Made by a program: the position numbers and the translations under genes
The notes under the pieces: generated by a model
Databases searched by the model: none
What the model was told of the DNA's origin: nothing
What the model saw: only the letters and a program-made list of their open reading frames with translations
Assembly: GCA_963920635.1 (NCBI GenBank)
Contig: OY987302.1
Location: forward strand, 35,687,278-35,751,277
Source: Pseudeuparius sepicola
Lineage: Eukaryota; Arthropoda; Insecta; Coleoptera; Anthribidae
DNA length: 64,000 bases
Direction: 5' to 3'
Shown here: piece by piece, positions 1 to 8,253 of the stretch
Position numbering within the stretch: position 1 is the stretch's first letter
Layout of the letters: every line of letters begins with the position of its first letter

Positions 1-870
1 CCTAAAGATAAAGAAATTATAGAAAAAGTAGAGCAAGAAGCACCAGAAAACATAGAAAAAGTAGAGCAAGAAGAAGCAATTGAAGACAGAATAAACAGAA
101 AACTCGCCAAGTTGAAAGCCAGCATTGACAGATCTCGTTCGCCTTTCCTTCAAGATGAAACCTACTGGGAAGATCCCATTGGTCCCGCTGACGAGACGAT
201 GCTGCGTGATGACGATGTTGACACATCACAATATCCACCACAAGTTTTTCAAGAATATATGGGCTCGTACCCGGAGATTGCTCAACCCTACATCGGAGAA
301 TATCACGATAAATCGCAGCTTATAGATAAGGTGTATGGACCGTTTTATGATGCCTCTGAGTCAAAATGGTTTCTAGGAAACAAACTTATCGATTTTGATA
401 AAACGACGGGAGATATTATTGTAGACGGAAAGGATAAATTTAAAGGTACAAAAGGGCTTTATAATTTAATTTTTCACGATGACCCACAAAGCAACGAGGA
501 AGACAGGGAAAAATATAAGTCCATCTTAACTCTTACTGGAATTCATCTTGATTCGCTTGGCAGATTGAAGGGTACCACTCGTCACAAGTACATGGAAATT
601 ATTAAACCTTTTTTTAGAACACCTAGCTCCATACCCGTACCCGAAAGGAAAGCTAGTACACGTTCAAAATCAACGTCATCGATTAAAGGTGGGGGTATGA
701 AATTGGCTTTTAACAAGAAACCGATAGAGTACGTGTACTGGGACGATATAAACGAATTAGTGGACAGGTTGAGACTGCTAGTGGCATCCAAAAACGCCGG
801 AAATAATTCTCACGACAACGAGATTGTGGCTATCCTAAACGAATTACTAGAAAGCAACCTTATTTATTAA
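1..870 (+). CDS. DUF8207-type Polinton protein, N-terminus cut by window edge
   Basis: The reading frame is open from base 1 to the TAA at 868-870, so the gene starts outside the window; the first in-window start-like codon (TTG at 112) is probably not the real start. The N-terminal part holds two copies of an acidic repeat beginning IEKVEQE (codons about 10 and 19). The core (YGPFYD...WFLGN...IDFDKTTGDIIVDGKDKFKGTKGLYNL style) fits the DUF8207 family known from insect transposon-linked proteins. The tail has a Gly-Gly-Gly-Met-Lys stretch and a conserved YVYWDDINELVDRLRLL segment. Its biochemical role is unknown; a virion or structural function is only a guess from the company it keeps. Confidence 0.75.
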   Translation, partial: PKDKEIIEKVEQEAPENIEKVEQEEAIEDRINRKLAKLKASIDRSRSPFLQDETYWEDPIGPADETMLRDDDVDTSQYPPQVFQEYMGSYPEIAQPYIGEYHDKSQLIDKVYGPFYDASESKWFLGNKLIDFDKTTGDIIVDGKDKFKGTKGLYNLIFHDDPQSNEEDREKYKSILTLTGIHLDSLGRLKGTTRHKYMEIIKPFFRTPSSIPVPERKASTRSKSTSSIKGGGMKLAFNKKPIEYVYWDDINELVDRLRLLVASKNAGNNSHDNEIVAILNELLESNLIY

Positions 871-901
871 GTGCACGACAACATTTTCGTTTATTTTCAA
901 A

Positions 902-1517
902 ATGAGTGTCAACAAGTTTGGAGAGTACTCCCAATCCAAAACAGGTCAAAGTTCCCACCTTTCCACGCCTTTGGGTGGTGTTATTTTGGAATTAACTCCC
1001 GACGGATCAATAGATGCGAAAAATTTGAAAATTGCCAACCTAAGTGAACCTACCGAAAACGGAGACGCCGCCACCAAACAATATATCGATCGTTGCGTAA
1101 AAAACACGCAAATTAGTGCAAACAAAACATTAAAGTCGGTTATTATAGACGCGAATAAGTTCATAAAAGAATCTCGTATTGAACACGTCGCTATACAAAA
1201 AGAATTAAAGACAAAAATGGATACCGAGCTAAATGACAGAGTGAAGGACATAAGAGACGTTAAGAAACAAATTCAACAAATGGAAACGGGCTTCATAAAA
1301 CGTTTGACAGTCCTTGACAGTGACATGAAAATTTTACGCGGCAAAAATTGAAAACGTAGAAAATGGTCTTAAAACTAAAGTAAATTCCGTCGAAATAGCT
1401 GCGGAAAAAGCCATTTTGGAAATCAATAAAAAGCTGGAAGGGGCACGGAAAATAATAGAAACGCCCGAACAACAGGGTGAAACGTCTGCTCCTGCCGCAA
1501 AGAAACATAAAAATTAA
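902..1517 (+). pseudogene. Coiled-coil, tail-fibre-like Polinton protein, frameshifted
   Basis: ATG at 902 follows the preceding stop by about 30 bases. Residues 31-64 hold a pattern ending GDAATKQYID, which resembles the short repeat (DAATKxYVD) of caudovirus tail-fibre proteins. The rest is a long charged helix, probably a coiled coil. The frame closes at a TGA at 1349-1351, but a coiled-coil sequence of the same character continues in another frame to the TAA at 1515-1517, which also runs right up to the next gene's ATG. One extra A in an A-run near 1328-1331 would explain the break. A trimeric fibre is a plausible role but unproved. Confidence 0.6.
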
Positions 1518-1520
1518 AAT

Positions 1521-2456
1521 ATGCCCGATCATTCAAAAGAAAAAATTCAAGTTGTCGAAGAGTTGCATAAACCGACCCGAAAAAATTATCCTCGTCGTAG
1601 GACGGTAATTAAAGGGTTGGACGATCTCTGGCAGGCAGATCTCGGTCAATTGGATCAATATGCGAAGCAAAATAGAAATTTTATATTTATTCTGGTCGTG
1701 ATCGATTGTTTTTCAAAATACGTGTGGTGTAAACCACTTAAATCAAAGACGGGCGAAGAGGTCACAAAGGCTTTTGGTGAAATTTTAAAAAAATCTAATA
1801 GACACCCGCAAAATCTTCAAACAGACCACGGAAAGGAATTCTATAATACACACTTTAATAAACTGATGAAGTCGTACGACATTAACCATTACAGCACGTT
1901 TAGCAATACAAAAGCCGCCATTGTGGAAAGAGTGATCCGTACCTTAAAAGAAAAATTATTCAAATATTTCAGTTTAAGCGGGAAATATAAATGGCTCGAT
2001 GTACTACCCGATCTAGTAGGAGGGTACAATAATCAAAGGCATAGAACTATTCAAATGAAACCTAAAGATGTGAACAAGGACAGCGAACGACGCTTGCAGA
2101 AAACCGTTTACAGTCACATGAAGATTTTAGGCAGGCAAAAATTCAAAATGGGTGATATGGTCAGAATCAGCAAAGCCAAGTATATTTTCAATAAAGGCTA
2201 CACACCAAACTGGACCACGGAACTCTTTAAAATAGTCAAAGTACAAATGACCAATCCCGCTACGTATTTGTTGGAGGAAACGGCCGGGAACCCTATAAAA
2301 GGAGGTTTTTACGGTGAAGAGTTACAGAAAACTGCAAATTCGGACGTTTACCTCGTGGAAAAAATTTTGAGAAAAAAAGGAGGGAAAGTTTTGGTACGCT
2401 GGCTTGGCCTTGACAAATCTCACGATTCGTGGATAGATGGCGTTAATGTTTTGTGA
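1521..2456 (+). CDS. Polinton integrase (rve, DDE) with C-terminal chromodomain
   Basis: 311 residues from the ATG at 1521, four bases after the previous frame's stop. This retroviral-type integrase would join element ends to host DNA. The catalytic triad is visible: D40 (WQADL), D102 (LQTDHG) and E136 (IVERVIRTLK); the D-to-E spacing of 33 is normal for the Polinton family. An SH3-like region (KFKMGDMVRISK, about residue 208) follows, and residues about 275-311 form a short chromodomain (VEKILRKKGGKVLVRWLGL). No internal stop or frameshift is seen, unlike its neighbours. The usual N-terminal HHCC zinc part is short or absent, so a start further upstream was lost or the family lacks it. Confidence 0.9.
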   Translation: MPDHSKEKIQVVEELHKPTRKNYPRRRTVIKGLDDLWQADLGQLDQYAKQNRNFIFILVVIDCFSKYVWCKPLKSKTGEEVTKAFGEILKKSNRHPQNLQTDHGKEFYNTHFNKLMKSYDINHYSTFSNTKAAIVERVIRTLKEKLFKYFSLSGKYKWLDVLPDLVGGYNNQRHRTIQMKPKDVNKDSERRLQKTVYSHMKILGRQKFKMGDMVRISKAKYIFNKGYTPNWTTELFKIVKVQMTNPATYLLEETAGNPIKGGFYGEELQKTANSDVYLVEKILRKKGGKVLVRWLGLDKSHDSWIDGVNVL

Positions 2457-2473
2457 AATGGTGGGGATAAAAG

Positions 2474-3223
2474 ATGTTGCGCAAAACCCTCCGCGTTAGT
2501 TTTCAAAAGATGAGCGTCGATAGCGGTTACGGTTCCTCGCGGCCATGTTGCGATTGCAATCACGAAGTCGGGCGCACGAGCCTCTACCAAGAAAATATAA
2601 AGAAGAGACAACAACTTGTGCTAAACACGTGTTTTGTGTTAATTCCGAACAACGTTTTCACCATACATTGCGGCCTGAAGCCGAACTCTTATTTCAAGCC
2701 CACGGTCAATATCACTAACCACTTGGATACGAGAGATTTCGCCACCATATCGTTAGATCAAGAGGAATGTAACGAGTTTATTTCGTTATTGAATAAATTT
2801 ACTCGAGAATTCTTCGGGATGACGTCAACACGAGACATTTCCCTGAAATTTACCACAAATGAAAATCTGGAACTTAGCACGATGGTCGGATTGGACGGGG
2901 TCAAGATTGCTGTACTCTCCATGAACGAAGTGTGCCATTATTTTCTGGAATCCGATATTTTTGAATTAGTCAATGTAATCGATAAGTTTATTTCCACGAA
3001 ATTTGACGTATTGTTAAAACTGAAAATTGACGAATTTTACGATAACTTTTTAGATAGAGTAAACGAATTACTTATTAGGTGCAATTATGTATTGAATCCC
3101 ATAGAAATAATGTTGGAAATTTGTAATGCCTCTTTCACCTTGGAAACATTTTGCGTATTCGAACTGCTTCATTTCGATAGAAATAAGTTGTTATCCGACC
3201 TGTACATGAGGAGATATTTTTGA
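2474..3223 (+). CDS. Unknown Polinton-associated protein
   Basis: 249 residues if started at the ATG at 2474; the ATG at 2510 (MSVDSGYGSS) is an equally good start and lies 53 bases after the integrase stop. I do not recognise the family. Visible features are a Cys-rich CCDCNHE near the N-terminus, followed by an alternating hydrophobic/charged globular sequence without signal peptide or membrane helix. No stops or frameshifts interrupt it. Its place between the integrase and the polymerase module suggests an element-encoded protein, either structural or replication-linked. Confidence 0.6.
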   Translation: MLRKTLRVSFQKMSVDSGYGSSRPCCDCNHEVGRTSLYQENIKKRQQLVLNTCFVLIPNNVFTIHCGLKPNSYFKPTVNITNHLDTRDFATISLDQEECNEFISLLNKFTREFFGMTSTRDISLKFTTNENLELSTMVGLDGVKIAVLSMNEVCHYFLESDIFELVNVIDKFISTKFDVLLKLKIDEFYDNFLDRVNELLIRCNYVLNPIEIMLEICNASFTLETFCVFELLHFDRNKLLSDLYMRRYF

Positions 3224-3254
3224 ATAAAGATTAAGAAAAACTCAAATCTTTCTA

Positions 3255-3322
3255 TCCCTCTCAGGCCCCCGGACCCGCATCCTTTAACGCTACCTGACAG
3301 GTGCCCTCTTAGGGTGCAAGCG
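3255..3322 (+). repeat. Module shared with 7834-7901
   Basis: About 68 bases beginning CCTCTCAGGCCCCCGGA and ending GGTGCAAGCG recur at 7834-7901 with a few changes. Here it sits in the gap between the unknown gene ending at 3223 and the small gene at 3515. It is much more GC-rich than its surroundings and has no reading frame of note. Confidence 0.75.
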
Positions 3323-3366
3323 CTTTGCGCATTTCCAGAATTCCGGGCTTAATATTTCCCCGCCTT

Positions 3367-3500
3367 AACGGGCGCGCGATAAGCCTTCGCCTCGTAGCCG
3401 AACCGAGTTTCATTGTTCGCTGTCTCCTCGCGGGCGCTCGACGGGCGATAAGACTTCGCCTCGTAGCCGAGAACCGAGTTTCATTGTTCGTGGTCTCGCG
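3367..3500 (+). repeat. Two-copy tandem repeat upstream of the 3515 gene
   Basis: A block with core CTTCGCCTCGTAGCCGA and tail ACCGAGTTTCATTGTTCG occurs twice, at about 3367-3421 and 3440-3492, offset about 71 bases. The second copy ends about 20 bases before the ATG at 3515. The position suggests a promoter or leader of the small gene, but no TATA box or known initiator is obvious. Confidence 0.7.
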
Positions 3501-3514
3501 TCAACAGCCTCCAC

Positions 3515-3838
3515 ATGGATTTCAAAAAACTAGAAGAGGGGCTTAATTTCAACCTAAATCCGATAAAAAAATTAGTCGAACTGGAACTGGGCACGGAGTA
3601 CATAATTCTGGACGTGGGCCGAAAGCACACGGAAATTGGAGAAGCCGTCCTAGTCAATTTGGGTGAATTTAGTTGCTGGCTGCCGAAGAGGTTCCTGTAC
3701 GTTTTTGATCGGGCGGCCGTGGAGGAATTCAAACAGCGATGGGGCGGTAAAATGGTGTTAATCGTGAAGGAGGTAAAGACGGTGATGGGACAAGAGTGTG
3801 CGCTAATCGACATCAGGACCCGAACCGATAAACAGTAA
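3515..3838 (+). CDS. Small beta-rich protein of the Polinton polymerase module
   Basis: 107 residues, intact. A long beta-like segment (GTEYIILDVGRKHTEIGEAV) leads to a conserved-looking WLPKRFLYVF motif. Proteins with this layout are commonly found just upstream of the polymerase gene in insect Polinton-like elements. An OB-fold or single-strand DNA-binding role is my inference only; no catalytic motif is visible. A candidate 50-base intron (3835-3884) begins inside its last codon; splicing would still give Gln then stop. Confidence 0.6.
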   Translation: MDFKKLEEGLNFNLNPIKKLVELELGTEYIILDVGRKHTEIGEAVLVNLGEFSCWLPKRFLYVFDRAAVEEFKQRWGGKMVLIVKEVKTVMGQECALIDIRTRTDKQ

Positions 3839-3884
3839 GTTTTTTTTTGTTTACTGGTGAAAATCTAAAGAACCGTTTTTACAG
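3835..3884 (+). other. Possible short intron at the stop codon of the 3515 gene
   Basis: GTAAGT at 3835-3840 is a perfect donor and TTTTTACAG ending at 3884 is a good acceptor with a T-rich tract. Joining the ends recreates a Gln codon followed directly by TAA, so the protein is the same with or without splicing. Its length (50) is close to the clearer intron at 4184-4235. Confidence 0.4.
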
Positions 3885-3898
3885 ATAAACGTCTAAAA

Positions 3899-5982
3899 AT
3901 GGATCACAGCACAATTCAGTCCGTTCAAAACTTGTATTATTTGGCGCAAACAGAGGGTGATTTGTTGGACCTAATCGGAAAAAATGGGAACATCGATCGC
4001 TGCAGAAGCCTCCTTCTCGGATCAGCAAAACTCTCCGAAAAAAGAAGATTGGAATTCATCCTGGCGACGTTGGAATCCTTTCAACTTAAGCTTTTTCAAA
4101 AAGTGGAAAATGCAAAGGTGGGCCCGGCTATTCCTGCACCATTGCCAGAAACGTTTTCAAGCAAGAAAGTAAATTGGATTGAGGTTAGTTTATTTTTTTA
4201 ATGAAAAATTTCTCTACATCTTCTTGCATTTACAGATTACTTCAGCATTACAAAGACGTCTGGTGACAGGTGCCTTAGTCAACAACGGCGACTACCTTCT
4301 GCCCGATGAATTTCTGTCAGCTTGTTTCCCGATTTTTAAACGTAAGATTATTTACTTTCTGTCACGTTTAAAATGTATCAAGTGCAACGTTATTTTATAC
4401 GCTGTTTTTGTTAAGAAAACCGTTAGGGATTCCGAAGAGGTTGAAATAAGCGAAATTAAACATTTTTCAACACCAAACAAGGAAATTATCGAGGAAACGC
4501 ACATACAAGATGTTTTTACCTTTTTCACTGATCTTATTTTGAATAGTATGTCAGAATTCGAAGAAGGGGATTCGGGATGGACTTTAAAAGAAATCATTAA
4601 TTTAACTGTTAATATTAATAAGTACGATCCGATAAATGGGGGATCTTTTATCGATTTACCTGTGGAATTAAAGAGAAAACAGTGTGTCTTAAATATAAAA
4701 TCTGTAGATAGGCGTTGTTTTGTTTGGTGCATTATGGCAGGCGTTACCAAAATTAGATCCACGGATCCACCTGACTACCCGCAAAATTATCACGAATTTT
4801 TAAATTTGAGAAACATTGAACTACCTATGAAACTAGCAGACTTGTCCAAATTTGAAAAACAAAATCCTACCATTTCGGTGAATGTGTTTGGTTACGATAG
4901 CATAAAGAAAAAAATTATCGGGCCAATTTATCACACAAAAGAACTTAAGAAAATTCACGTAAATTTGCTTTATTTGACCAAGTTCAGATCGAGTTCGGGA
5001 CATTTTTGCTACATTTTAGATTTAGGTAGTTTGACGGGAAATCAAATTAACAAACATAGGGAGAAGAAATTCATATGTGATCGCTGTTTGTGTAATTTCG
5101 GTATTAAATTGATACAAATTCATAGGGTTTTAAAATTTAAACAAAGTGCCTGGTTAAAAAATATATGGATCTAAACACGGGTTTGCGCGCTCAGGCAAAA
5201 TCAGAATTTGAACAGGATTTATACAAAAGAAAAAAAAACATTATTTACGGTAAAACGCTCCAGAAAATAAGAAGTTACTAGTTACTAGCTGGAACGGTAG
5301 ATACGGTGCGAGAAAACTTATTGCTCAACCCAATTTTGATTCTTTACAAATTTTTTCGGAAAACCTGATAGCCGTAGAAATGAAAAAAAAAACGAATTGT
5401 TGTTTAATAAACCGATTTATGTAGGAATATCCGTGCTAGACATTTTCAAAAGCCTCGTGTACGATTTTCACTATAATTATTTCGCAAAAATTACCTGTAA
5501 GGGAAATAAAGCTGCTGTATTCCGATACCGATTCCCTTATGTATCATATTTTTTGCCATGATTTTTTTACGAAATCATTCGAAATGACTGTGTCCGTCGG
5601 GAACGTGTTTAAAATTGCAAAATTTAACAAGAAGAAAATCGGCTATATCAAAGACGAGGTAAAAGGTAAACTCATTTCAGAATTTGTCGGCCTGGCCGCA
5701 AAAATCTACGCGTTCAAATTTCAAAATGAAGACGATGAAATTTCGGTAAAGAAAGCTAAGGGTGTGGGAAAATTCGCTGTTAATAACTTAACATTTCAAA
5801 ATTATAAAGATATTCTTTTCGGCACTGCTTCGAACCTGTATTCCAAATTTAATACGATAAGATCCGAAAAACATAATATTTATTCGTTTACGGTTAATAA
5901 AAATGCCTTGAGCAACTTTGACGACAAACGCAAAATCCTCGAAGATAAAATTAGTACAGTTCCGTTAGGCTACGATGATTGA
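3899..5982 (+). pseudogene. polB: Protein-primed family B DNA polymerase of the Polinton, broken
   Basis: Begins at ATG 3899; exon 1 runs to 4183 and exon 2 starts at 4236 in the same phase. Exon 2 carries the N-terminal domain typical of insect Polinton polymerases (SGWTLKEIINLTVNINKY, then CFVWCIMAG and FICDRCLCNF). The frame stops at 5174. Just beyond, DLNTGLR and a degraded YGKT segment mark the region around motif B, so the exonuclease and much of the palm are deleted near 5140-5170. Further frameshifts and stops occur at about 5280-5520. The last open piece (5539-5982) follows motif C (YSDTDSLMY) and holds the thumb region. The enzyme would have copied the element's linear DNA; this copy cannot. 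Confidence 0.85.
4184..4235 (+). other. Spliceosomal intron in the polymerase gene
   Basis: Donor GAG|GTTAGT and acceptor TTGCATTTACAG|ATT enclose 52 bases. Exon 1 ends and exon 2 begins at codon boundaries (phase 0), and the joined frame stays open into the conserved N-terminal domain. The unspliced frame stops at 4201. Confidence 0.75.
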
Positions 5983-6200
5983 CCATAATATATTTTTCAA
6001 ATTTGCATAACTGCATAACAGGAAATGTATGCGGTGTGCGGGTTGATAAGACCGTCGTCAACGGGAAATGTTAGCGGAAACTGATAAACTCGCATACATC
6101 TCGGGTATTATTTACCAATTTAATTCGTTTTAAGTGCACCACACAAAAAATTTTGTCATTACAAAATCTCGCTAAAAAAGAAATTGCCCGAAATCTCAAA

Positions 6201-6744
6201 ATGTCGTGTCACATTCTAAAGACGGATCTGCCGCAGCTCCTACAATATGAAATTATTAGTGATTTTACGAAGTACAAGTTTCAAATTTACAAAGAAACCA
6301 TTCACGATTGGCAGGATGCAGATCGGGACTCGATAAATTTTGATGAACAGCTGACGCCCAGAGAAGTGACTTTCTTAATAAATCAACCCGCGTGGGATGA
6401 TCTCTGGTTCGATGAAAGAATGATTTTTTTACCGGAAGAATATGACATGCCTTTTTGTGTTTCCACGGAATATTTTACGTTTCCACAGTTAGAAAATTTG
6501 AAAGTGTGTTTCTACTGCAAAGGTGTAGTTCAATATATACTTGAAGAGTATAAGAATATTCGTCGCGCACCCAAGAAAAACGCAAGCATTTCTCATCGCA
6601 CGTTACTCAAGTCCCAGGTGGATTAAAAATCCGCAAGAATGGTGCAAAAATTGTTCTAGAACTCCCCTCTTCGAATTGTATAACCCACATTTATGTTTTG
6701 AAAATATGCATGATGAAAACGACTATTCGGCTATTGAATTTTAA
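6201..6744 (+). pseudogene. Cys-motif protein downstream of the polymerase, frameshifted
   Basis: The first ATG in frame is at 6201 (MSCHILKTDL); the frame is open further upstream but without an ATG. Conserved-looking parts are LTPREVTFLINQPAW, RMIFLPEEYDMPFC and a CFYCKG motif. The frame stops at 6626, while the continuation (RWIKNPQEWCKNC and a C-terminal tail) runs in another frame to 6744, so one indel lies at about 6590-6610. The CxxC pairs (CFYC and WCKNC) could bind zinc together. This type of gene commonly lies beside insect Polinton polymerases; function unknown. Confidence 0.6.
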
Positions 6745-7199
6745 AAAATCTGTTGTTGGAAAATGTAAAAATATTGCAAAAATTTTTTTATATAATTTTC
6801 CGCGTACGTTGTAATCCTTTTGCGTTCGTTGTGATCTTTTTTGCGTTCGTTGTATTCTTTTTTGCCTTCTTTAAGCTAAAGTTTTAAATATTGACTTTGT
6901 GAACGTATACCTAACCCACGAAATTACCCCAAATGTTATTTTTATATATTTGTAATTATTGTAATTATTTTTTGCGTGTGTTTATCAATAAAAAATATGT
7001 ATATCTATAGGTATCTTTTATTTTTCCCTTATCCTTTAATCACATTTGTCAAAAAAGCATTTTTTTTCGAAACTTGAATCCATTCACGAGCTGATTTCAA
7101 GATTAATTTTCCTTTAGGATCGTCTAAAGACATTTTTAACATCTTCTAAGACCCAAGAGATTCCCCCAAAACGATCTCAAGGCATCCTAGACAAAGATA
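6745..7199. other. AT-rich gap after the last Polinton gene
   Basis: No coding frame. Holds three imperfect copies of a 21-25 base unit (CGTTGT...TTTTGCGTT) at about 6807-6867 and an AATAAA at about 6988 that could serve as a polyadenylation signal. No inverted repeat matching a Polinton terminus was recognised. Confidence 0.5.
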
Positions 7200-7740
7200 T
7201 GTCATATATTTTTCTTTTTGTTCCATCCTGTATATTTTTCTATATTTGTCCATTCTGTATATTTCTCACATTCTGTATTTTTCTCTCTATTTGTCCGCTC
7301 TGTATATTTCTCTTTTTGTTCCATCCTATATTTTTTCTACCTATATTTGTCCGCTCTGTATATTTCTACCATCCTGTATATTTCTCTTTTTGTTCCATCC
7401 TGTATTTTTTCTATCTATATTTCTCCGCTCTGTATATTTCTTACATTCTGTATTTTTTCTCTTAATTTTTGTCCACACTGTATATTTCTCACATCCTGTA
7501 TTTTTTCTATCTATATTTGTCCGCTCTGTATATTTCTACCATCCTGTATTTTTTCTATCTATATTTGTCCGCTCTGTATATTTCTACCATCCTGTATGTT
7601 TCTCTTTTTGTCCCATTCTGTATATTTCTCACATTCTGTATTTTTTCTCTTAATATTTGTCCACACTGTATATTTCTACCATCCTGTATATTTATCTTTT
7701 TTTTCTATCTGTATATTTCTCCCATCCTATTTTTTCCCAA
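7200..7740. repeat. Minisatellite of TGTATATTTC/TGTCCGCTC-type units
   Basis: Variable repeats built from TGTATATTTCT, ACATCCTGTAT or ACCATCCTGTAT, TTTTTTCTATCTATAT and TTGTCCGCTC blocks, with a long unit of about 48-50 bases. All three + frames stay open through it because the unit lacks stops, giving repetitive Tyr/Phe/Ser/Leu pseudo-proteins that are not real genes. Confidence 0.85.
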
Positions 7741-7833
7741 CCTAACTTTTGTTCATATTTTTTCTCAACCTAACGTCACTCTATTTTTCCAATCTCAGCA
7801 CATTTTGACACCTAAGACAGGCTCAAGACTCCT

Positions 7834-7901
7834 CCCCCTCTCAGGCCCCCGGATCCGGATCCTTTCACGCTACCTGACAGGCGTCCCTCGAGGTGCAAGC
7901 G
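7834..7901 (+). repeat. Second copy of the 3255-3322 module
   Basis: Shares the CTCTCAGGCCCCCGGA start, the CGCTACCTGACAGG centre and the GGTGCAAGCG end with 3255-3322. Here it is followed by a CG dinucleotide run and, about 70 bases on, by a tRNA-like stretch, so it may be part of a SINE or other dispersed repeat. Confidence 0.7.
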
Positions 7902-7970
7902 CGCGCGCGCCCGAACGGATGACGTCGGCGAGACAGAACCTTGCCATTTCTACGGTGCGATTAGAATATG

Positions 7971-8034
7971 GACGGGTGGACGAGTGGTCAAGGCGACGGG
8001 ATCGGGACACGAACGGAACCGGTTCGATTCCACA
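7971..8034 (+). repeat. tRNA-like stretch, probably a SINE head or degenerate tRNA
   Basis: A box-A-like GACGAGTGGTCAAGGC (7979-7994) and a box-B-like GGTTCGATTCC (8021-8031) are spaced as in a tRNA gene; the D-arm resembles tRNA-Ser. Acceptor and T stems do not pair well, so this is not a functional tRNA. RNA polymerase III promoter boxes like these head tRNA-derived SINEs. Confidence 0.5.
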
Positions 8035-8253
8035 CACTGGCTTTTTTTATTTCATTCCAGGAAAAGGCAACGTCGCACCTACACGACAAAATCGAGGATC
8101 CGGCAACGCCGCGAACGCCGCGCCGAGACTACGGACGAGAGAGACAGACCAAAAGTAGCGATAAGACCGCACCGGAAGTCGTTATCTTATATGGGAAAAT
8201 ACATGAGTGCGAGTGAGATGGAATGATGGTGCACCCGCTTTGCCTCTCTACTA
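8035..8253. other. Junction sequence between the SINE-like stretch and the R4/Dong array
   Basis: GC-rich, no recognised gene. The minus-strand frame of unit 1 runs on through it to 8187, adding about 20 unrelated residues. Confidence 0.5.

Larger units (their letters stand above)
1..6744 (+). mobile_element. Polinton/Maverick-type (adintovirus-like) DNA transposon remnant, left end outside the window
   Basis: Seven consecutive + strand genes match the gene set usual in insect Polinton/Maverick elements: a DUF8207-type protein, a retroviral-type integrase with C-terminal chromodomain, and a protein-primed family B DNA polymerase, mixed with small proteins of unknown role. Gene spacing is short and all genes run the same way. 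Three of the genes carry frameshifts or deletions, so the copy is dead. The capsid, packaging ATPase and protease genes expected in a complete element are not seen and could lie left of base 1. I could not find terminal inverted repeats or a target duplication, so the right end is only placed after the last recognisable gene. Confidence 0.8.

Noticed and set aside
3325..3546. 73-codon + strand frame before the 3515 gene
   Set aside because: Reads the two-copy tandem repeat and overlaps the real start in another frame.
7971..8034. Functional tRNA-Ser gene
   Set aside because: Acceptor and T stems do not pair and no clear anticodon arm is seen.
7199..8158. Long + strand frames rich in Tyr, Phe, Ser and Leu
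   Set aside because: Read through a minisatellite that lacks stops in all frames; no domain, no start context.
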